DNA of 64,000 nucleotides, from positions 124,001 through 188,000 of the forward strand of contig NZ_JAKZAK010000006.1 in assembly GCF_023156385.1 (NCBI RefSeq). Reading direction: 5' to 3'. This document shows, piece after piece, positions 1 to 11,864 of the stretch; position 1 is the stretch's first letter, and each line of letters begins with the position of its first letter. Under the pieces are notes generated by a model. The model saw only the letters and a list, made by a program, of their open reading frames with translations. It did not search any database and was not told the DNA's origin. This DNA comes from Marinobacter xestospongiae. GTDB lineage: Bacteria > Pseudomonadota > Gammaproteobacteria > Pseudomonadales > Oleiphilaceae. Position numbers and translations under genes: made by a program.

Positions 1-500
1 CGGCGACGGAGATCGAGGCGGCTCTGGCGAAAGTCCATCTGCCTGGGCGTTTTGAGCAGCGTGCCCAGCAGCCGGATGTCTATCTGGATGTCGGCCACAA
101 TCCCCATGCCGCTGCCTGGCTGGCAAGCCGGGTGCAGGCCAGGTGTCGCGCCGGCGGTGTCGTCCGCGCGGTCTATGCCTGCCTGGCTGACAAGGACGCC
201 GGCGGTGTCGTCGATGCCATGGCCACCGTGGTGCAGCACTGGTACCTGGCGGGGCTGGACCAGCCTCGGGGGCGCAGTGCGGATACCCTGGCGGCACTGG
301 TGTCCGAGCGGTTGGGAGAGTGCGCCCTGACGCAGCAGGCAACCGTTGCCGATGCCCTGAAGCAGGCCGTTGCCGACGCTGCTGAAAATGACCTGATTGT
401 CGTGTTCGGATCGTTCTTTACGGTTGCCGAGGCGCGAGTGGCGCTCGGGGCGTCCGATGAACGTGCGGAGGCATTGGCGGCCGAATCGAAGGCGCCTTAA
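1..500 (+). CDS. folC: FolC (folylpolyglutamate/dihydrofolate synthase), 3' part only
   Basis: The gene enters from the left edge, so only about 165 C-terminal residues are visible, in the frame that starts at base 3. The protein adds glutamate to dihydropteroate or folates in the cytoplasm. The Mur-ligase C-terminal domain signature DVGHNPHAA lies at about 87-113, and the conserved VVFGSFFTVAEA stretch near 397-432 is typical of the FolC C-terminus. The stop is at 498-500. It leads into the SPOR-cvpA-purF block, as folC does in Pseudomonas and relatives. The start and ATP-binding domain are outside the window. Confidence 0.93.
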   Translation, partial: ATEIEAALAKVHLPGRFEQRAQQPDVYLDVGHNPHAAAWLASRVQARCRAGGVVRAVYACLADKDAGGVVDAMATVVQHWYLAGLDQPRGRSADTLAALVSERLGECALTQQATVADALKQAVADAAENDLIVVFGSFFTVAEARVALGASDERAEALAAESKAP

Positions 501-580
501 ACTTCCGTCATCCGGTGGCGATGATTTTGAGTTCTTGACCCTGGCCGGTTAGTATCGGCGGACATCAAAGACACATCGAT

Positions 581-622
581 ACGTTGAACACAGCACGTTG
601 AACACAGCACGTTGAACACAGA
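581..622. repeat. Three tandem copies of a 14-bp unit
   Basis: The unit ACGTTGAACACAGC occurs three times head to tail (581-594, 595-608, 609-622; the last copy ends in A). It sits between folC and the SPOR gene, directly before the GTG start region, so copy number could alter leader spacing. It may simply be slippage. Confidence 0.9.
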
Positions 623-638
623 CAGGGGTTAGCTAAAG

Positions 639-1325
639 GTGGACGGACTCAAACAACGGGTGATCGGCGCATTGGTGTTGGTGTCCCTGGCGGTTATCTT
701 CGTGCCCATGCTGTTCGATGAGCCTCACTCCAAGCGCTCGACCCAGGTTATTCCCCTGCCGGAGGAGCCGCCATTCCCGGAGGTTGAGCCGGTTGAGGAA
801 CAGGATATCCAGCAGCCTTCCTACTATCTGGAAGAGGCGGACGGCCAGTCCCAGCCAGAGCCGATCATTGAGCCGGTAGACGACGAGCCGCAGGGTGTCG
901 CGGCAAAGAGCAATACCGCTGAGCCCGTCGCTGAGTCCGTCAATACGACACCGGAGCCGGCTCCCCAGTCAGAACCCACGCCTGAACCAGAGCCAGCCCA
1001 GGCTGAGGTTGCCGCAGAGGCCGCCCCGAAGCCGTCTCAGCCAGCAGCCGAACCACCGGCAGATGAAGAGTACAGCCGGTCACTGGAGGGTGCCTGGGTG
1101 GTGCAGCTTGGCAGTTTTGGTAACGCCGACAATGCCCGCCGTCTTCGGGACAATGCCCGCAAGGAGGGTTACAGCTCCCACCTGCAGACCGTCAGTCGGG
1201 GCGACAGCACGCTGACGCGGGTGTTCTGTGGTCCTTTCGCCGACAAATCCGAGGCCGAGCGTGCGAAAAAAGCACTGGATGGCATGTTTGGCCTCAACAG
1301 CCTGATCACCAGCTCCGATCGGTGA
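639..1325 (+). CDS. SPOR-domain membrane protein (DedD-like)
   Basis: This 228-residue inner-membrane protein probably binds denuded septal peptidoglycan during division, the known role of SPOR proteins such as DedD. A short cytoplasmic N-terminus precedes one transmembrane helix at about residues 9-27. A long Pro/Glu-rich periplasmic linker follows (about 40-145), then a SPOR domain from about 149 to 225 (start WVVQLGSFGNADNARRLRD). The start is GTG at 639; no in-frame ATG lies near. It stands between folC and cvpA, the usual dedD position in gammaproteobacteria. The linker is low-complexity (PEPEP-type), as is common for these proteins. Confidence 0.88.
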   Translation: MDGLKQRVIGALVLVSLAVIFVPMLFDEPHSKRSTQVIPLPEEPPFPEVEPVEEQDIQQPSYYLEEADGQSQPEPIIEPVDDEPQGVAAKSNTAEPVAESVNTTPEPAPQSEPTPEPEPAQAEVAAEAAPKPSQPAAEPPADEEYSRSLEGAWVVQLGSFGNADNARRLRDNARKEGYSSHLQTVSRGDSTLTRVFCGPFADKSEAERAKKALDGMFGLNSLITSSDR

Positions 1326-1438
1326 GCAGCGTCAAGGTAAGCGCCTGCGACAACGGGGGTAATCACGTTTTTGTGCACCCCCGATTCCTGTTAGACTAGG
1401 CGCTTCGCTTTAACCCTGAACCTTCGCTGCTGGACTCC

Positions 1439-1984
1439 ATGAACGCGCTGATCTGGATCGACTGGGTCATCATCACCCTGATTGCTGTTTCCACGCTGAT
1501 CAGCCTCAAACGCGGCTTTGTGCGTGAAGCCCTGTCCATGGTTGCCTGGGTCGGTGCCTTCGTGATTGCCCGCACGTTTCACCCGCAGATGCAGTCCCTG
1601 CTCATCGACACTGTTGAGACTCCAATGGTTCGGCTGGTGGCCGCTTTTGCCATCCTGTTCTTTGCCACCCTGATCATCGGCGCCATTATCAATAACATGG
1701 TGGGACACCTGATACATGCCACCGGGCTGACCGCCACTGATCGCGTTCTGGGCATGGCGTTCGGCCTGCTTCGGGGACTGGTGATCGTAGTGGTCGCCAT
1801 TGCCCTGGTCCGCTACACCCCGCTGGCCAATGATACCTGGTGGCGGGAGTCCGTCATGATCGAGCGCCTCGCCACCGTAGAAGACTGGTCGCGCCGCACC
1901 TTTGGCGATGAATTTGCCCGCTTTCTCGGCCCCGCAGGGGAGCCGTCACAACCCCCTATGGAACCAGCGGCCACCACCCGCTAA
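1439..1984 (+). CDS. cvpA: CvpA family membrane protein
   Basis: A 181-residue protein with four predicted membrane helices (about 8-25, 29-48, 66-88 and 100-122) and a short polar tail. The [27 protein letters not shown] start matches the CvpA/colicin V production family. The family is needed for colicin V export in E. coli and is linked to envelope stress and biofilm; its biochemical role is not settled. It ends 35 bases before purF, and the cvpA-purF pair is a very stable gammaproteobacterial arrangement, so co-transcription is likely. Confidence 0.92.
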   Translation: MNALIWIDWVIITLIAVSTLISLKRGFVREALSMVAWVGAFVIARTFHPQMQSLLIDTVETPMVRLVAAFAILFFATLIIGAIINNMVGHLIHATGLTATDRVLGMAFGLLRGLVIVVVAIALVRYTPLANDTWWRESVMIERLATVEDWSRRTFGDEFARFLGPAGEPSQPPMEPAATTR

Positions 1985-2019
1985 CATTCAGTTTTAACGC
2001 TTCGGAGAAGACCCTATCC

Positions 2020-3540
2020 ATGTGTGGAATTGTCGGTATTGTCAGTACTTCAAACGTCAACCAGTCGCTGTATGACGCGTTGACGGTGTTACAGCACCGG
2101 GGCCAAGATGCGGCGGGGATCGTGACGTTCCAGGATGAGCGCTTCTACCTCCGCAAGGACAATGGCCTGGTGCGCGACGTATTCCGCACCCGCCACATGC
2201 GTCGTCTGGTGGGCAACGTCGGCATTGGCCACGTACGTTACCCCACCGCCGGCAGTTCCAGCTCGGCCGAAGCTCAGCCATTCTACGTCAACAGCCCCTA
2301 TGGCATTACCCTGGCCCACAACGGCAACCTGACCAATGCCGACGACCTGAGCCAGGACCTGTTCCGTACTGACCTGCGCCACATCAACACCAACTCCGAC
2401 TCCGAAGTCCTGCTCAACGTGTTCGCCCACGAGCTGCAGAAGCTGGGCAAACTGAATCCCACCAAGGATGAAATCTTCGCCGCTGTAAAGGCCGTTCACA
2501 AGCGCTGTAAGGGCGCCTACGCGGTCATTGCGATGATCACCGGTTATGGCATTGTGGGCTTCCGTGATCCCAACGGTATCCGTCCGGCCTGCTACGGCAC
2601 CCGCGAGACCGAAGAAGGCACGGAATACATGATCGCTTCGGAGAGCGTGGCACTCAGTGCCGCGGGCTTCACCCTGGTGCGGGACATCGAACCGGGCGAG
2701 GCGGTGTACATTGAAACTGACGGTACCCTCTACACCCAGCAGTGTGCCGACAAGCCACACCTGATTCCCTGCATCTTTGAGCATGTCTACTTTGCCCGCC
2801 CTGACTCCATCATCGACAAGGTGTCGGTCTACAAGGCCCGTCTGCGGATGGGCGAGACCCTGGCAGACAAGGTACTGCGGGAGCGACCGGACCATGACAT
2901 TGATGTGGTGATCCCGATCCCTGATACCAGCCGGACCTCGGCGATGCAGATGGCTCACCGCCTGGGGGTCAAGTTCCGGGAAGGGTTTATCAAGAACCGC
3001 TACATCGGCCGCACCTTCATCATGCCCGGCCAGAAGATGCGCAAGAAGTCCGTGCGTCAGAAACTGAATCCGATCGACCTGGAGTTCCGTGGCAAGAATG
3101 TGATGCTGGTGGACGATTCCATCGTTCGCGGCACCACCTGTGAGGAAATCGTGCAGATGGCCCGTGATGCCGGCGCCCGCAACGTCTACTTCGCGTCCGC
3201 GGCGCCCCCGGTGCGCTACCCCAACGTCTACGGCATTGATATGCCCTCTGCCCACGAACTCATTGCGCACGACAAGAGCGTGGATGAGATCTGTGAGATC
3301 ATCGGTGCGGACTGGCTGGTTTACCAGGACCTGGAAGATCTCATCACCTGCGTGAATGACGTCAATCCTGAAATTGAATCCTGGGAATGCTCGGTGTTTG
3401 ACGGCAACTACGTCACCGGTGACATCGACACCGCCTACCTTGAGCGCATTGACGCCCTGCGCAACGACAAGAGCCGCAGTGCCAGCAATGGCGATGATGA
3501 AGACAACGGTATCATCGACCTGCACAACGACGAAGACTGA
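2020..3540 (+). CDS. purF: Amidophosphoribosyltransferase
   Basis: This is the first committed enzyme of purine synthesis: PRPP plus glutamine gives phosphoribosylamine. The protein has 506 residues, the usual length. The N-terminal nucleophile Cys2 ([10 protein letters not shown]) is exposed directly after Met1, so there is no propeptide. The glutamine amidotransferase domain fills the first half. The PRPP loop [18 protein letters not shown] lies at about residues 361-378. A good ribosome site, GGAGAAGA, precedes the ATG. The last 25 residues are acidic (NGDDEDNG region) and probably disordered. Control by PurR would be expected, but I see no clear operator before the gene. Confidence 0.97.
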   Translation: MCGIVGIVSTSNVNQSLYDALTVLQHRGQDAAGIVTFQDERFYLRKDNGLVRDVFRTRHMRRLVGNVGIGHVRYPTAGSSSSAEAQPFYVNSPYGITLAHNGNLTNADDLSQDLFRTDLRHINTNSDSEVLLNVFAHELQKLGKLNPTKDEIFAAVKAVHKRCKGAYAVIAMITGYGIVGFRDPNGIRPACYGTRETEEGTEYMIASESVALSAAGFTLVRDIEPGEAVYIETDGTLYTQQCADKPHLIPCIFEHVYFARPDSIIDKVSVYKARLRMGETLADKVLRERPDHDIDVVIPIPDTSRTSAMQMAHRLGVKFREGFIKNRYIGRTFIMPGQKMRKKSVRQKLNPIDLEFRGKNVMLVDDSIVRGTTCEEIVQMARDAGARNVYFASAAPPVRYPNVYGIDMPSAHELIAHDKSVDEICEIIGADWLVYQDLEDLITCVNDVNPEIESWECSVFDGNYVTGDIDTAYLERIDALRNDKSRSASNGDDEDNGIIDLHNDED

Positions 3541-3551
3541 GAGGACCACCC

Positions 3552-4781
3552 ATGACTCACCGCCGCGAAGAACACCTCTGGATCCCGGAATCGGATCTGG
3601 ACGGCATGTCGATCGATACCCTGGCGGTGAGGGCGGGGCAGATCCGCACTGGCCAGTTGGAGCACAGTGACCCGATCTTCCCCACCTCCAGCTTTGTCTA
3701 CGGCAGTGCCGCCCAGGCTGCAGCCCGCTTTGGCGGTGACGAACCGGGAAACATTTACTCCCGCTTCACCAACCCCACGGTGCAGGCTTTCGAAGGCCGG
3801 ATCGCGGCGATGGAAGGCGGTGAACGGGCCGTCGCCACGGCGTCTGGCATGGCGGCCATCCTCAGCACCTGCATTGCGCTGTTGAAAGCCGGAGACCATG
3901 TGGTGTGTTCCCGCGGGGTCTTTGGCACCACCAACGTGCTGTTCCAGAAGTATCTCGCCCGTTTCGGCGTGGAGACGTCCTTCGTGTCGTTGACCGATAT
4001 GGAGGAATGGCGGGGTGCGGTTCGTGACAACACCCGCATGCTGTTCCTGGAAACCCCCTCCAACCCGCTATGCGAAGTTGCCGATCTGGCGGCACTGTCT
4101 GATCTGGCCAGGGCCGCGGATGCTCTGCTGGTGGTGGACAACTGCTTCTGTACCCCGGTGCTGCAACGTCCGTTGTCGCAGGGCGCCGACATCGTCATTC
4201 ACTCGGCTACCAAGTACCTGGATGGTCAGGGTCGCTGTGTCGGCGGCGTGGCGGTGGGCTCAGCCAAACTGATGGAGGAAGTCTACGGATTCCTCCGTTC
4301 CGCCGGCCCGACGATGAGCCCATTCAATGCCTGGGTGTTCCTCAAGGGCCTGGAAACGTTACCGATTCGTATGCGTGCCCACTGTGACAATGCGTTAGAG
4401 TTGGCGCAGTGGCTGGAGCAGCAGGACGCCGTTGAAGAGGTGTTCTACGCCGGATTGAGCCACCATCCGCAACATGAGTTGGCGGCCCGTCAACAGGATG
4501 GCTTTGGTGGCGTGCTGTCTTTCCGGGTTCGTGGAGGCCGGGAGCAGGCGTGGTCGCTGATCGACGCCACCCGCATGATTTCCATCACCGCCAATCTGGG
4601 CGACGTTAAAACCACTATCACCCATCCCGCCACCACGACTCACGGTCGCCTGTCCGACGATGACAAGGCGCGGGCTGGTATTACCGAGAACCTGGTGAGG
4701 CTGTCGGTCGGCATCGAGTCGGTCGAGGACCTCAAGCAGGATCTCGCCCGGGGACTGGCGGCACTTGCTGCCGGCGCCTGA
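3552..4781 (+). CDS. metZ: O-succinylhomoserine sulfhydrylase
   Basis: A PLP enzyme (409 residues) of the Cys/Met metabolism family that makes homocysteine directly from O-succinylhomoserine and sulfide. The Schiff-base lysine is K221 in HSATKYLDGQGR. The SRFTNPTVQAFE and ETPSNPLCEV motifs are typical of the family. The gene follows purF by 11 bases with a GAGGA ribosome site, the same pairing as in Pseudomonas. MetB and cystathionine gamma-synthases are the closest alternatives; position after purF and the N-terminus (DTLAVRAGQIRT) favour MetZ. It works upstream of MetH, encoded at 35.5-39.2 kb. Confidence 0.92.
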   Translation: MTHRREEHLWIPESDLDGMSIDTLAVRAGQIRTGQLEHSDPIFPTSSFVYGSAAQAAARFGGDEPGNIYSRFTNPTVQAFEGRIAAMEGGERAVATASGMAAILSTCIALLKAGDHVVCSRGVFGTTNVLFQKYLARFGVETSFVSLTDMEEWRGAVRDNTRMLFLETPSNPLCEVADLAALSDLARAADALLVVDNCFCTPVLQRPLSQGADIVIHSATKYLDGQGRCVGGVAVGSAKLMEEVYGFLRSAGPTMSPFNAWVFLKGLETLPIRMRAHCDNALELAQWLEQQDAVEEVFYAGLSHHPQHELAARQQDGFGGVLSFRVRGGREQAWSLIDATRMISITANLGDVKTTITHPATTTHGRLSDDDKARAGITENLVRLSVGIESVEDLKQDLARGLAALAAGA

Positions 4782-4876
4782 TCCGGGATATTGGCCGGGC
4801 CTGACAGGGCAGGGGAGGGCGCTTCCTCCCATCGGGCCCGCCGTACACGAACTGTAACGGAATAATCAGATCATTC

Positions 4877-7501
4877 ATGGCCGAGTCCAAAAAGACAGAG
4901 AAACAGAAAACGCCGGAATTGACCGAGAAACAGCTGCGGTTCCGGCGCCTGGTTGCCCAGGGCAGCCGTGAAGGCGCCGTCATTGCGCTGATCGTACTGG
5001 CGATCTATCTGGGCATGGCGCTGGTGACCTTCAGTCCGGCCGATCCAGGCTGGGCCAGCATCGGCCATCAAACCCAGGTCTCCAATGCCGCCGGGCGTAC
5101 CGGTGCCTGGCTGGCGAGTCTGTTGATGGACTTCTTCGGTCATGTCGCCTTCCTGTTCCCGCTGATGGTGGCGGGGTACGCCGTGATGCTGGTGCGCAGG
5201 CGCAATGATCCGCTGGAAATGCACTGGCCGCTGTTCATGGTGCGTTTCGGGGGCTTTCTGCTGATTCTGCTGTCGGCAACCAGCCTGTTGTCACTGTACT
5301 CGTTGTTTGGTCTGAGCGCCTCATCCGGAGGTGTGATGGGCATGGCCGTCTCTGATGCCATGGTCCGGTTTTTCAATCTGCCGGCCACGACCCTGCTGCT
5401 GGTAGCCATCTTCCTGTTCGCCCTCACCGTCACCACCGGTCTGTCCTGGTTCTGGCTGATGGACAAGGTTGGCGAGCTGACCCTGCAAACGGTCGAGCGA
5501 GTGAAGGCGTTTGCGCTTTCCCTGCGGCCACAACCCCAGACCGAGCCTGCAGTACCCGAAGAAGCGGCAGTGCCGGAACCCCGGCGCCCAGTCGTCAGGG
5601 AGCCGGAACCTCCTGTGCTTCGGGAACGGGTCGAACTCGACGACGAACCGCAAGCGAATGATAAGCCCGCCTGGTGGCGCCGACTGCCATTCCTTGGCGG
5701 AAGCAACAAAGACGACGGCCAGGCGCCGGAGCGCAGCGAACCGGGCCTGGAAGACCTGCCGTTTGAGCCCGATGACGTGCCCCTGGTGGCGGACCCGGTA
5801 TCCCGCCCGGTAGCTGAAGAACCGGCGCCGCGCCCAGCCCGCAAGAAACCCAAAGCCGAGCCCGCAGCCACAGACAGCAAGCCGGCGGAGAGTAAGGCCA
5901 AGTCGGTCCGGATCTCGCCCTTCAAGCGGGAGGATCGTGCCAGTTCGCCAGCGACGGATCGCAAGCAGCCATCTCTGCTGGAGGATCTGGAAAGCCCGAT
6001 TCCGCCGTTGAGTCTGCTGGACCCGCCTGAAAGCCAGAAAGAGAGTGGGTACTCCGAGGAGTCTCTGGAGCACATGTCCAGGCTGCTTGAGGAGAAACTG
6101 GCGGACTTCGGTGTTTCGGTGGAAGTGGTGGAGGTCAACCCGGGCCCGGTGATCACCCGGTTTGAGATCAAGCCGGCACCCGGGGTCAAGGTCAGCAAGA
6201 TTTCCAACCTGGCGAAGGATCTGGCGCGCTCCCTGGCGGTTCTGTCTGTCCGCGTTGTGGAAGTGATTCCCGGCAAATCGGTGATTGGTATCGAGATCCC
6301 CAATGAAAGCCGGGAAATTGTGCGACTCAGTGAAGTGCTGGGCGCCAAGGTATTTACCGAATCCAGCTCGCCGGTGACGCTGGCACTGGGTAATGACATC
6401 GGCGGCAACCCGATGGTGGCCAATCTCGCCAAGATGCCTCACCTGCTGGTGGCAGGGACCACCGGCTCCGGTAAATCCGTTGGGGTCAATGCGATGCTGC
6501 TGAGCATGCTGCTGAAAGCCTCACCGGAGGAGGTCCGCTTTATCATGGTGGACCCGAAGATGCTGGAGCTCAGCATCTACGATGGCATTCCCCACCTGCT
6601 GGCGCCGGTGGTGACCGACATGAAGGAGGCCGCCAACGGCCTGCGCTGGTGCGTTGCCGAAATGGAACGCCGCTATCGGCTGATGGCCAGTCTCGGGGTG
6701 CGTAACCTCGCCGGCTATAACCGTAAGGTCCGAGAAGCCCGGGACGCCGGCGAACCGCTGCTCGACCCGCTGTGGCAGCCCGAAGATCACCTGCTGAATG
6801 AGGAACAGGAGCGTCCCGAACTGGAAACCCTGCCGTTCATTGTGGTGGTGATCGACGAGTTCGCCGACATGATGATGATTGTCGGCAAGAAGGTGGAAGA
6901 ACTGATCGCGCGGATCGCCCAGAAGGCGAGGGCGGCCGGCATCCATCTGATCCTGGCAACCCAGCGGCCGTCGGTCGATGTGATCACCGGCCTGATCAAG
7001 GCCAATATTCCCACCCGAATCTCGTTCCAGGTGTCCTCCAAGATCGACTCCCGGACCGTTCTTGACCAGGGCGGCGCCGAGCAGTTGCTGGGGCATGGCG
7101 ACATGCTATACCTGCCACCGGGCACCGGTCTCCCGGTACGGGTCCACGGCGCCTTCGTCGATGATGATGAGGTCCATCGGGTGGTTAGCGCCTGGAAGGC
7201 CAGGGGTGAGCCGGAATACGTCGACGAAGTGCTCACGGGTGCCGAGGGTGAGAGCCTGCCGGGGGTGCCGTCACTGTCCGAAGGCGGCGGGGACAGCGAG
7301 GGCGACTCGCTGTACGACGAGGCCGTGGCCTTCGTGACCGAGGGCCGACGGGTGTCCATTTCCTCGGTGCAGCGCAAGTTCAAGATCGGCTATAACCGGG
7401 CCGCCAACCTGGTGGATGCCATGGAGGCCTCCGGCGTGGTCAGCGCTGCCGGGCACAACGGCGCCCGCGAAGTGCTGGCACCCCCACCCCCCAGGGACTG
7501 A
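4877..7501 (+). CDS. ftsK: DNA translocase FtsK
   Basis: An 874-residue septal DNA pump that moves chromosome termini and activates XerCD at dif. The N-terminal part holds four membrane helices (about residues 34-55, 80-105, 115-140 and 165-185). It is followed by a Pro/Glu-rich cytoplasmic linker (about 210-385), shorter than in E. coli FtsK and of Pseudomonas type. The motor has Walker [11 protein letters not shown] near 526 and Walker [14 protein letters not shown] near 654. The C-terminal winged-helix gamma domain (about 812-850, [17 protein letters not shown]) reads KOPS sites. It leads the conserved ftsK-lolA-rarA-serS block. Confidence 0.97.
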   Translation: MAESKKTEKQKTPELTEKQLRFRRLVAQGSREGAVIALIVLAIYLGMALVTFSPADPGWASIGHQTQVSNAAGRTGAWLASLLMDFFGHVAFLFPLMVAGYAVMLVRRRNDPLEMHWPLFMVRFGGFLLILLSATSLLSLYSLFGLSASSGGVMGMAVSDAMVRFFNLPATTLLLVAIFLFALTVTTGLSWFWLMDKVGELTLQTVERVKAFALSLRPQPQTEPAVPEEAAVPEPRRPVVREPEPPVLRERVELDDEPQANDKPAWWRRLPFLGGSNKDDGQAPERSEPGLEDLPFEPDDVPLVADPVSRPVAEEPAPRPARKKPKAEPAATDSKPAESKAKSVRISPFKREDRASSPATDRKQPSLLEDLESPIPPLSLLDPPESQKESGYSEESLEHMSRLLEEKLADFGVSVEVVEVNPGPVITRFEIKPAPGVKVSKISNLAKDLARSLAVLSVRVVEVIPGKSVIGIEIPNESREIVRLSEVLGAKVFTESSSPVTLALGNDIGGNPMVANLAKMPHLLVAGTTGSGKSVGVNAMLLSMLLKASPEEVRFIMVDPKMLELSIYDGIPHLLAPVVTDMKEAANGLRWCVAEMERRYRLMASLGVRNLAGYNRKVREARDAGEPLLDPLWQPEDHLLNEEQERPELETLPFIVVVIDEFADMMMIVGKKVEELIARIAQKARAAGIHLILATQRPSVDVITGLIKANIPTRISFQVSSKIDSRTVLDQGGAEQLLGHGDMLYLPPGTGLPVRVHGAFVDDDEVHRVVSAWKARGEPEYVDEVLTGAEGESLPGVPSLSEGGGDSEGDSLYDEAVAFVTEGRRVSISSVQRKFKIGYNRAANLVDAMEASGVVSAAGHNGAREVLAPPPPRD

Positions 7502-7529
7502 ACCGCTCCCACAGCAATACAGAACCAAC

Positions 7530-7546
7530 CGGGGCGTTCAGCCCCG
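7530..7546. other. Short GC hairpin between ftsK and lolA
   Basis: CGGGGC at 7530-7535 and GCCCCG at 7541-7546 form a 6-bp stem with a 5-nt loop. No T-run follows, so it is not a clear intrinsic terminator. It may tune read-through from ftsK into lolA or stabilise the lolA leader. Confidence 0.45.
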
Positions 7547-7574
7547 ATAGCTCAAACACAGGAGTTCAACAGTA

Positions 7575-8228
7575 ATGGAATCGATACGAACACTAGGCCG
7601 TCGCCTGATCCACCTGGCGGCCGTGGTTGCCCTGGTGGCCAGCGCCCCGAGTGCCTGGGCCGAACCGGCTGCGGAGCAACTGGCTGATACCCTGAAGTCG
7701 TATCGGACTTACCAGGCCAGTTTCATCCAGATATTGGTCAATGAAAGCGGTGGTCAGGTTCAGGAAACCCGTGGTGAGCTCAAGGCTAAACGCCCCGGAC
7801 TGTTCTACTGGTCAACCCACTCGCCCATGTCCCAGTTCATCGTCAGTGACGGTGAAGAAGTCACGCTCTATGACCCGGATCTGGAACAGGTCACTATCCA
7901 TAAACTCGACCAGCGCGCCTCCAGCACGCCGGCGCTGCTGCTCAGCGGCGAAGTGGATAATCTTGCTGAAACCTATGACATCAGCCACCGTGCGCTTGGC
8001 AACGAGACCGAAGAGTTCACCCTGACACCGAGGAATCCAGATTCCCTGTTTGTATCGCTGAAACTGTCGTTCGTCGATGGTGAGCTGCAGGAAATGCGCA
8101 TGCGGGATTCCCTGGCGCAATTGAGCATTCTCAGCTTTGACAGCATCCGCCTGAATCAGGATCTGGCCGACAGTGCCTTTGAGCTGGACTACCCCGAATC
8201 CGTGGACGTCATTCAGGACGCCCCCTGA
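7575..8228 (+). CDS. lolA: Outer-membrane lipoprotein carrier protein LolA
   Basis: A periplasmic chaperone (217 residues) that takes lipoproteins from LolCDE and hands them to LolB. The signal peptide covers about residues 1-29 (hydrophobic core LAAVVALVASAPSAWA, cleavage after AWA). The mature part has LolA motifs such as YRTYQASFIQ and RPGLFYW. An AGGAG ribosome site lies upstream of ATG 7575. The stop overlaps the rarA start by one base (TGATG), so the two are translationally coupled. Confidence 0.95.
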   Translation: MESIRTLGRRLIHLAAVVALVASAPSAWAEPAAEQLADTLKSYRTYQASFIQILVNESGGQVQETRGELKAKRPGLFYWSTHSPMSQFIVSDGEEVTLYDPDLEQVTIHKLDQRASSTPALLLSGEVDNLAETYDISHRALGNETEEFTLTPRNPDSLFVSLKLSFVDGELQEMRMRDSLAQLSILSFDSIRLNQDLADSAFELDYPESVDVIQDAP

Positions 8229-9580
8229 TGCAGGATACGCTGTTCAATGAGCAGGGCTTTGAGCCCCTGGCGGCCCGCATGCGGCCCCGCTCGCTGGACG
8301 AATACGTCGGTCAGGATCACCTGGTCGGACCGGGCAAGCCCCTGCGTCGGGCCCTGGAGCAGGGACAACTGCACTCGATGATCCTGTGGGGGCCGCCGGG
8401 GGTGGGTAAGACCACCTTTGCCCGCTTGTTGGCCAATGTCGGTGATCTCAGTTTCGAAACCGTGTCCGCCGTGCTCAGTGGTGTGAAGGAAATTCGCACC
8501 ATCGTTGAACGGGCCAAGCTGCGCAAACAGGGAGAAGGGCGCGACACCCTGTTGTTCGTGGACGAGGTCCACCGCTTCAATAAGGGTCAGCAGGATGCCT
8601 TCCTGCCCCACATTGAGGACGGCACCTTCATTTTTGTTGGGGCCACCACCGAAAATCCCTCATTTGAGCTCAACAGCGCGCTGCTGTCCCGGACCCGGGT
8701 CTACGTTCTCAAACACCTGGACACCGACCAGTTGCAGGGGCTGATGCGCCGGGTTCTGACAGATCCGCGAGGTTTGGATGGCCGCATTGCCGTCACCGAC
8801 GAAGTTCTGTCCCTGGCGGCGATCGCCGCCGGTGGCGATGCCCGGCGAGCGCTGAACATTCTGGAGGTGGGGAGCGATCTGGCCGAGCCGGATGACCAGG
8901 GGCGGCCGGCGATTACCGCCGCCGTGCTGGAACAGGTACTGCAAACCAGCCTGCGCCGGTTCGACAAAGGCGGTGATCGCTTCTACGACCAGATTTCCGC
9001 GCTGCACAAGTCGGTTCGCGGTTCTGATCCGGATGGCGCACTGTACTGGATGTGCCGGATGCTGGATGGTGGATGTGATCCGCTCTATGTGGCACGGCGA
9101 CTGGTTCGGATCGCCAGCGAGGATATCGGCAACGCCGATCCCCGGGCACTGACCCTCAGCCTGAACGCCTGGGATGCCCAGGAACGGCTGGGTTCGCCAG
9201 AGGGGGAACTTGCCCTGGCCCAGGCCACCACCTATCTGGCGATGGCGCCAAAGAGTATCGGGGTGTATCAGGCCTTCAATCAGTGCATGGCGGATATCCG
9301 CCAGGACCCGGACTATGAGGTGCCGGTGCATCTGCGCAATGCCCCCACCGCACTGATGAAATCCCTCGGGCATGGCGATGAGTACCGTTACGCTCACGAC
9401 GAGCCCGACGCCTTCGCCGCCGGTGAATCCTATCTGCCGGAACCGATCCACCACCGGCGTTACTATCAGCCCGTCAACCGGGGGCTGGAGATCAAGCTGG
9501 CAGAAAAACGCCAGCGACTGGACGCTTTGAACCAGGCCAGTAACCGACGGCGCTACCCCGGTTCGGACCCGGCGGAGTGA
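8228..9580 (+). CDS. rarA: Replication-associated recombination protein RarA (MgsA)
   Basis: A 450-residue AAA+ ATPase related to clamp loaders and RuvB that acts at stalled forks and single-stranded gaps. Walker A is GPPGVGKTTFA at about residues 54-64 and Walker B LLFVDEVHRF is near 107-116. The sensor region GATTENPSFELNSALLSR follows. The C-terminal tetramerisation part contains the typical MCRMLDGGCDPLYVARRL stretch. It overlaps lolA by one base and is followed by serS under its own promoter. Confidence 0.96.
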   Translation: MQDTLFNEQGFEPLAARMRPRSLDEYVGQDHLVGPGKPLRRALEQGQLHSMILWGPPGVGKTTFARLLANVGDLSFETVSAVLSGVKEIRTIVERAKLRKQGEGRDTLLFVDEVHRFNKGQQDAFLPHIEDGTFIFVGATTENPSFELNSALLSRTRVYVLKHLDTDQLQGLMRRVLTDPRGLDGRIAVTDEVLSLAAIAAGGDARRALNILEVGSDLAEPDDQGRPAITAAVLEQVLQTSLRRFDKGGDRFYDQISALHKSVRGSDPDGALYWMCRMLDGGCDPLYVARRLVRIASEDIGNADPRALTLSLNAWDAQERLGSPEGELALAQATTYLAMAPKSIGVYQAFNQCMADIRQDPDYEVPVHLRNAPTALMKSLGHGDEYRYAHDEPDAFAAGESYLPEPIHHRRYYQPVNRGLEIKLAEKRQRLDALNQASNRRRYPGSDPAE

Positions 9581-9624
9581 CGCTCCGTTGGTGGCCGAAA
9601 TATGGCATGCCACGTCTGCACAGG

Positions 9625-9630
9625 TATAAT
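9625..9630 (+). promoter_or_regulatory. Probable serS promoter, -10 box TATAAT
   Basis: A perfect TATAAT lies 45 bases before the serS ATG in the 95-bp gap after rarA. The matching -35 region is weak, so the exact class is uncertain, but a separate start for serS is reasonable. Confidence 0.5.
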
Positions 9631-9660
9631 GCCCAGACACGCAAACCACTCAACCGATGA

Positions 9661-11816
<2,156 letters not shown>

Positions 11817-11864
11817 CTGCCGCAATACTGACCCGGAACGGCTTGCCCGTCCCGGGTCGCTTCC

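Noticed and set aside
2089..3549. A 486-codon frame antisense to purF
   Set aside because: Same shadow effect; purF is unmistakable and the antisense protein has no recognisable domain.
5140..6442. Two long antisense frames over ftsK
   Set aside because: Shadows over the Pro/Glu/Ser-rich linker of FtsK; they are Ser/Arg-rich without domains.
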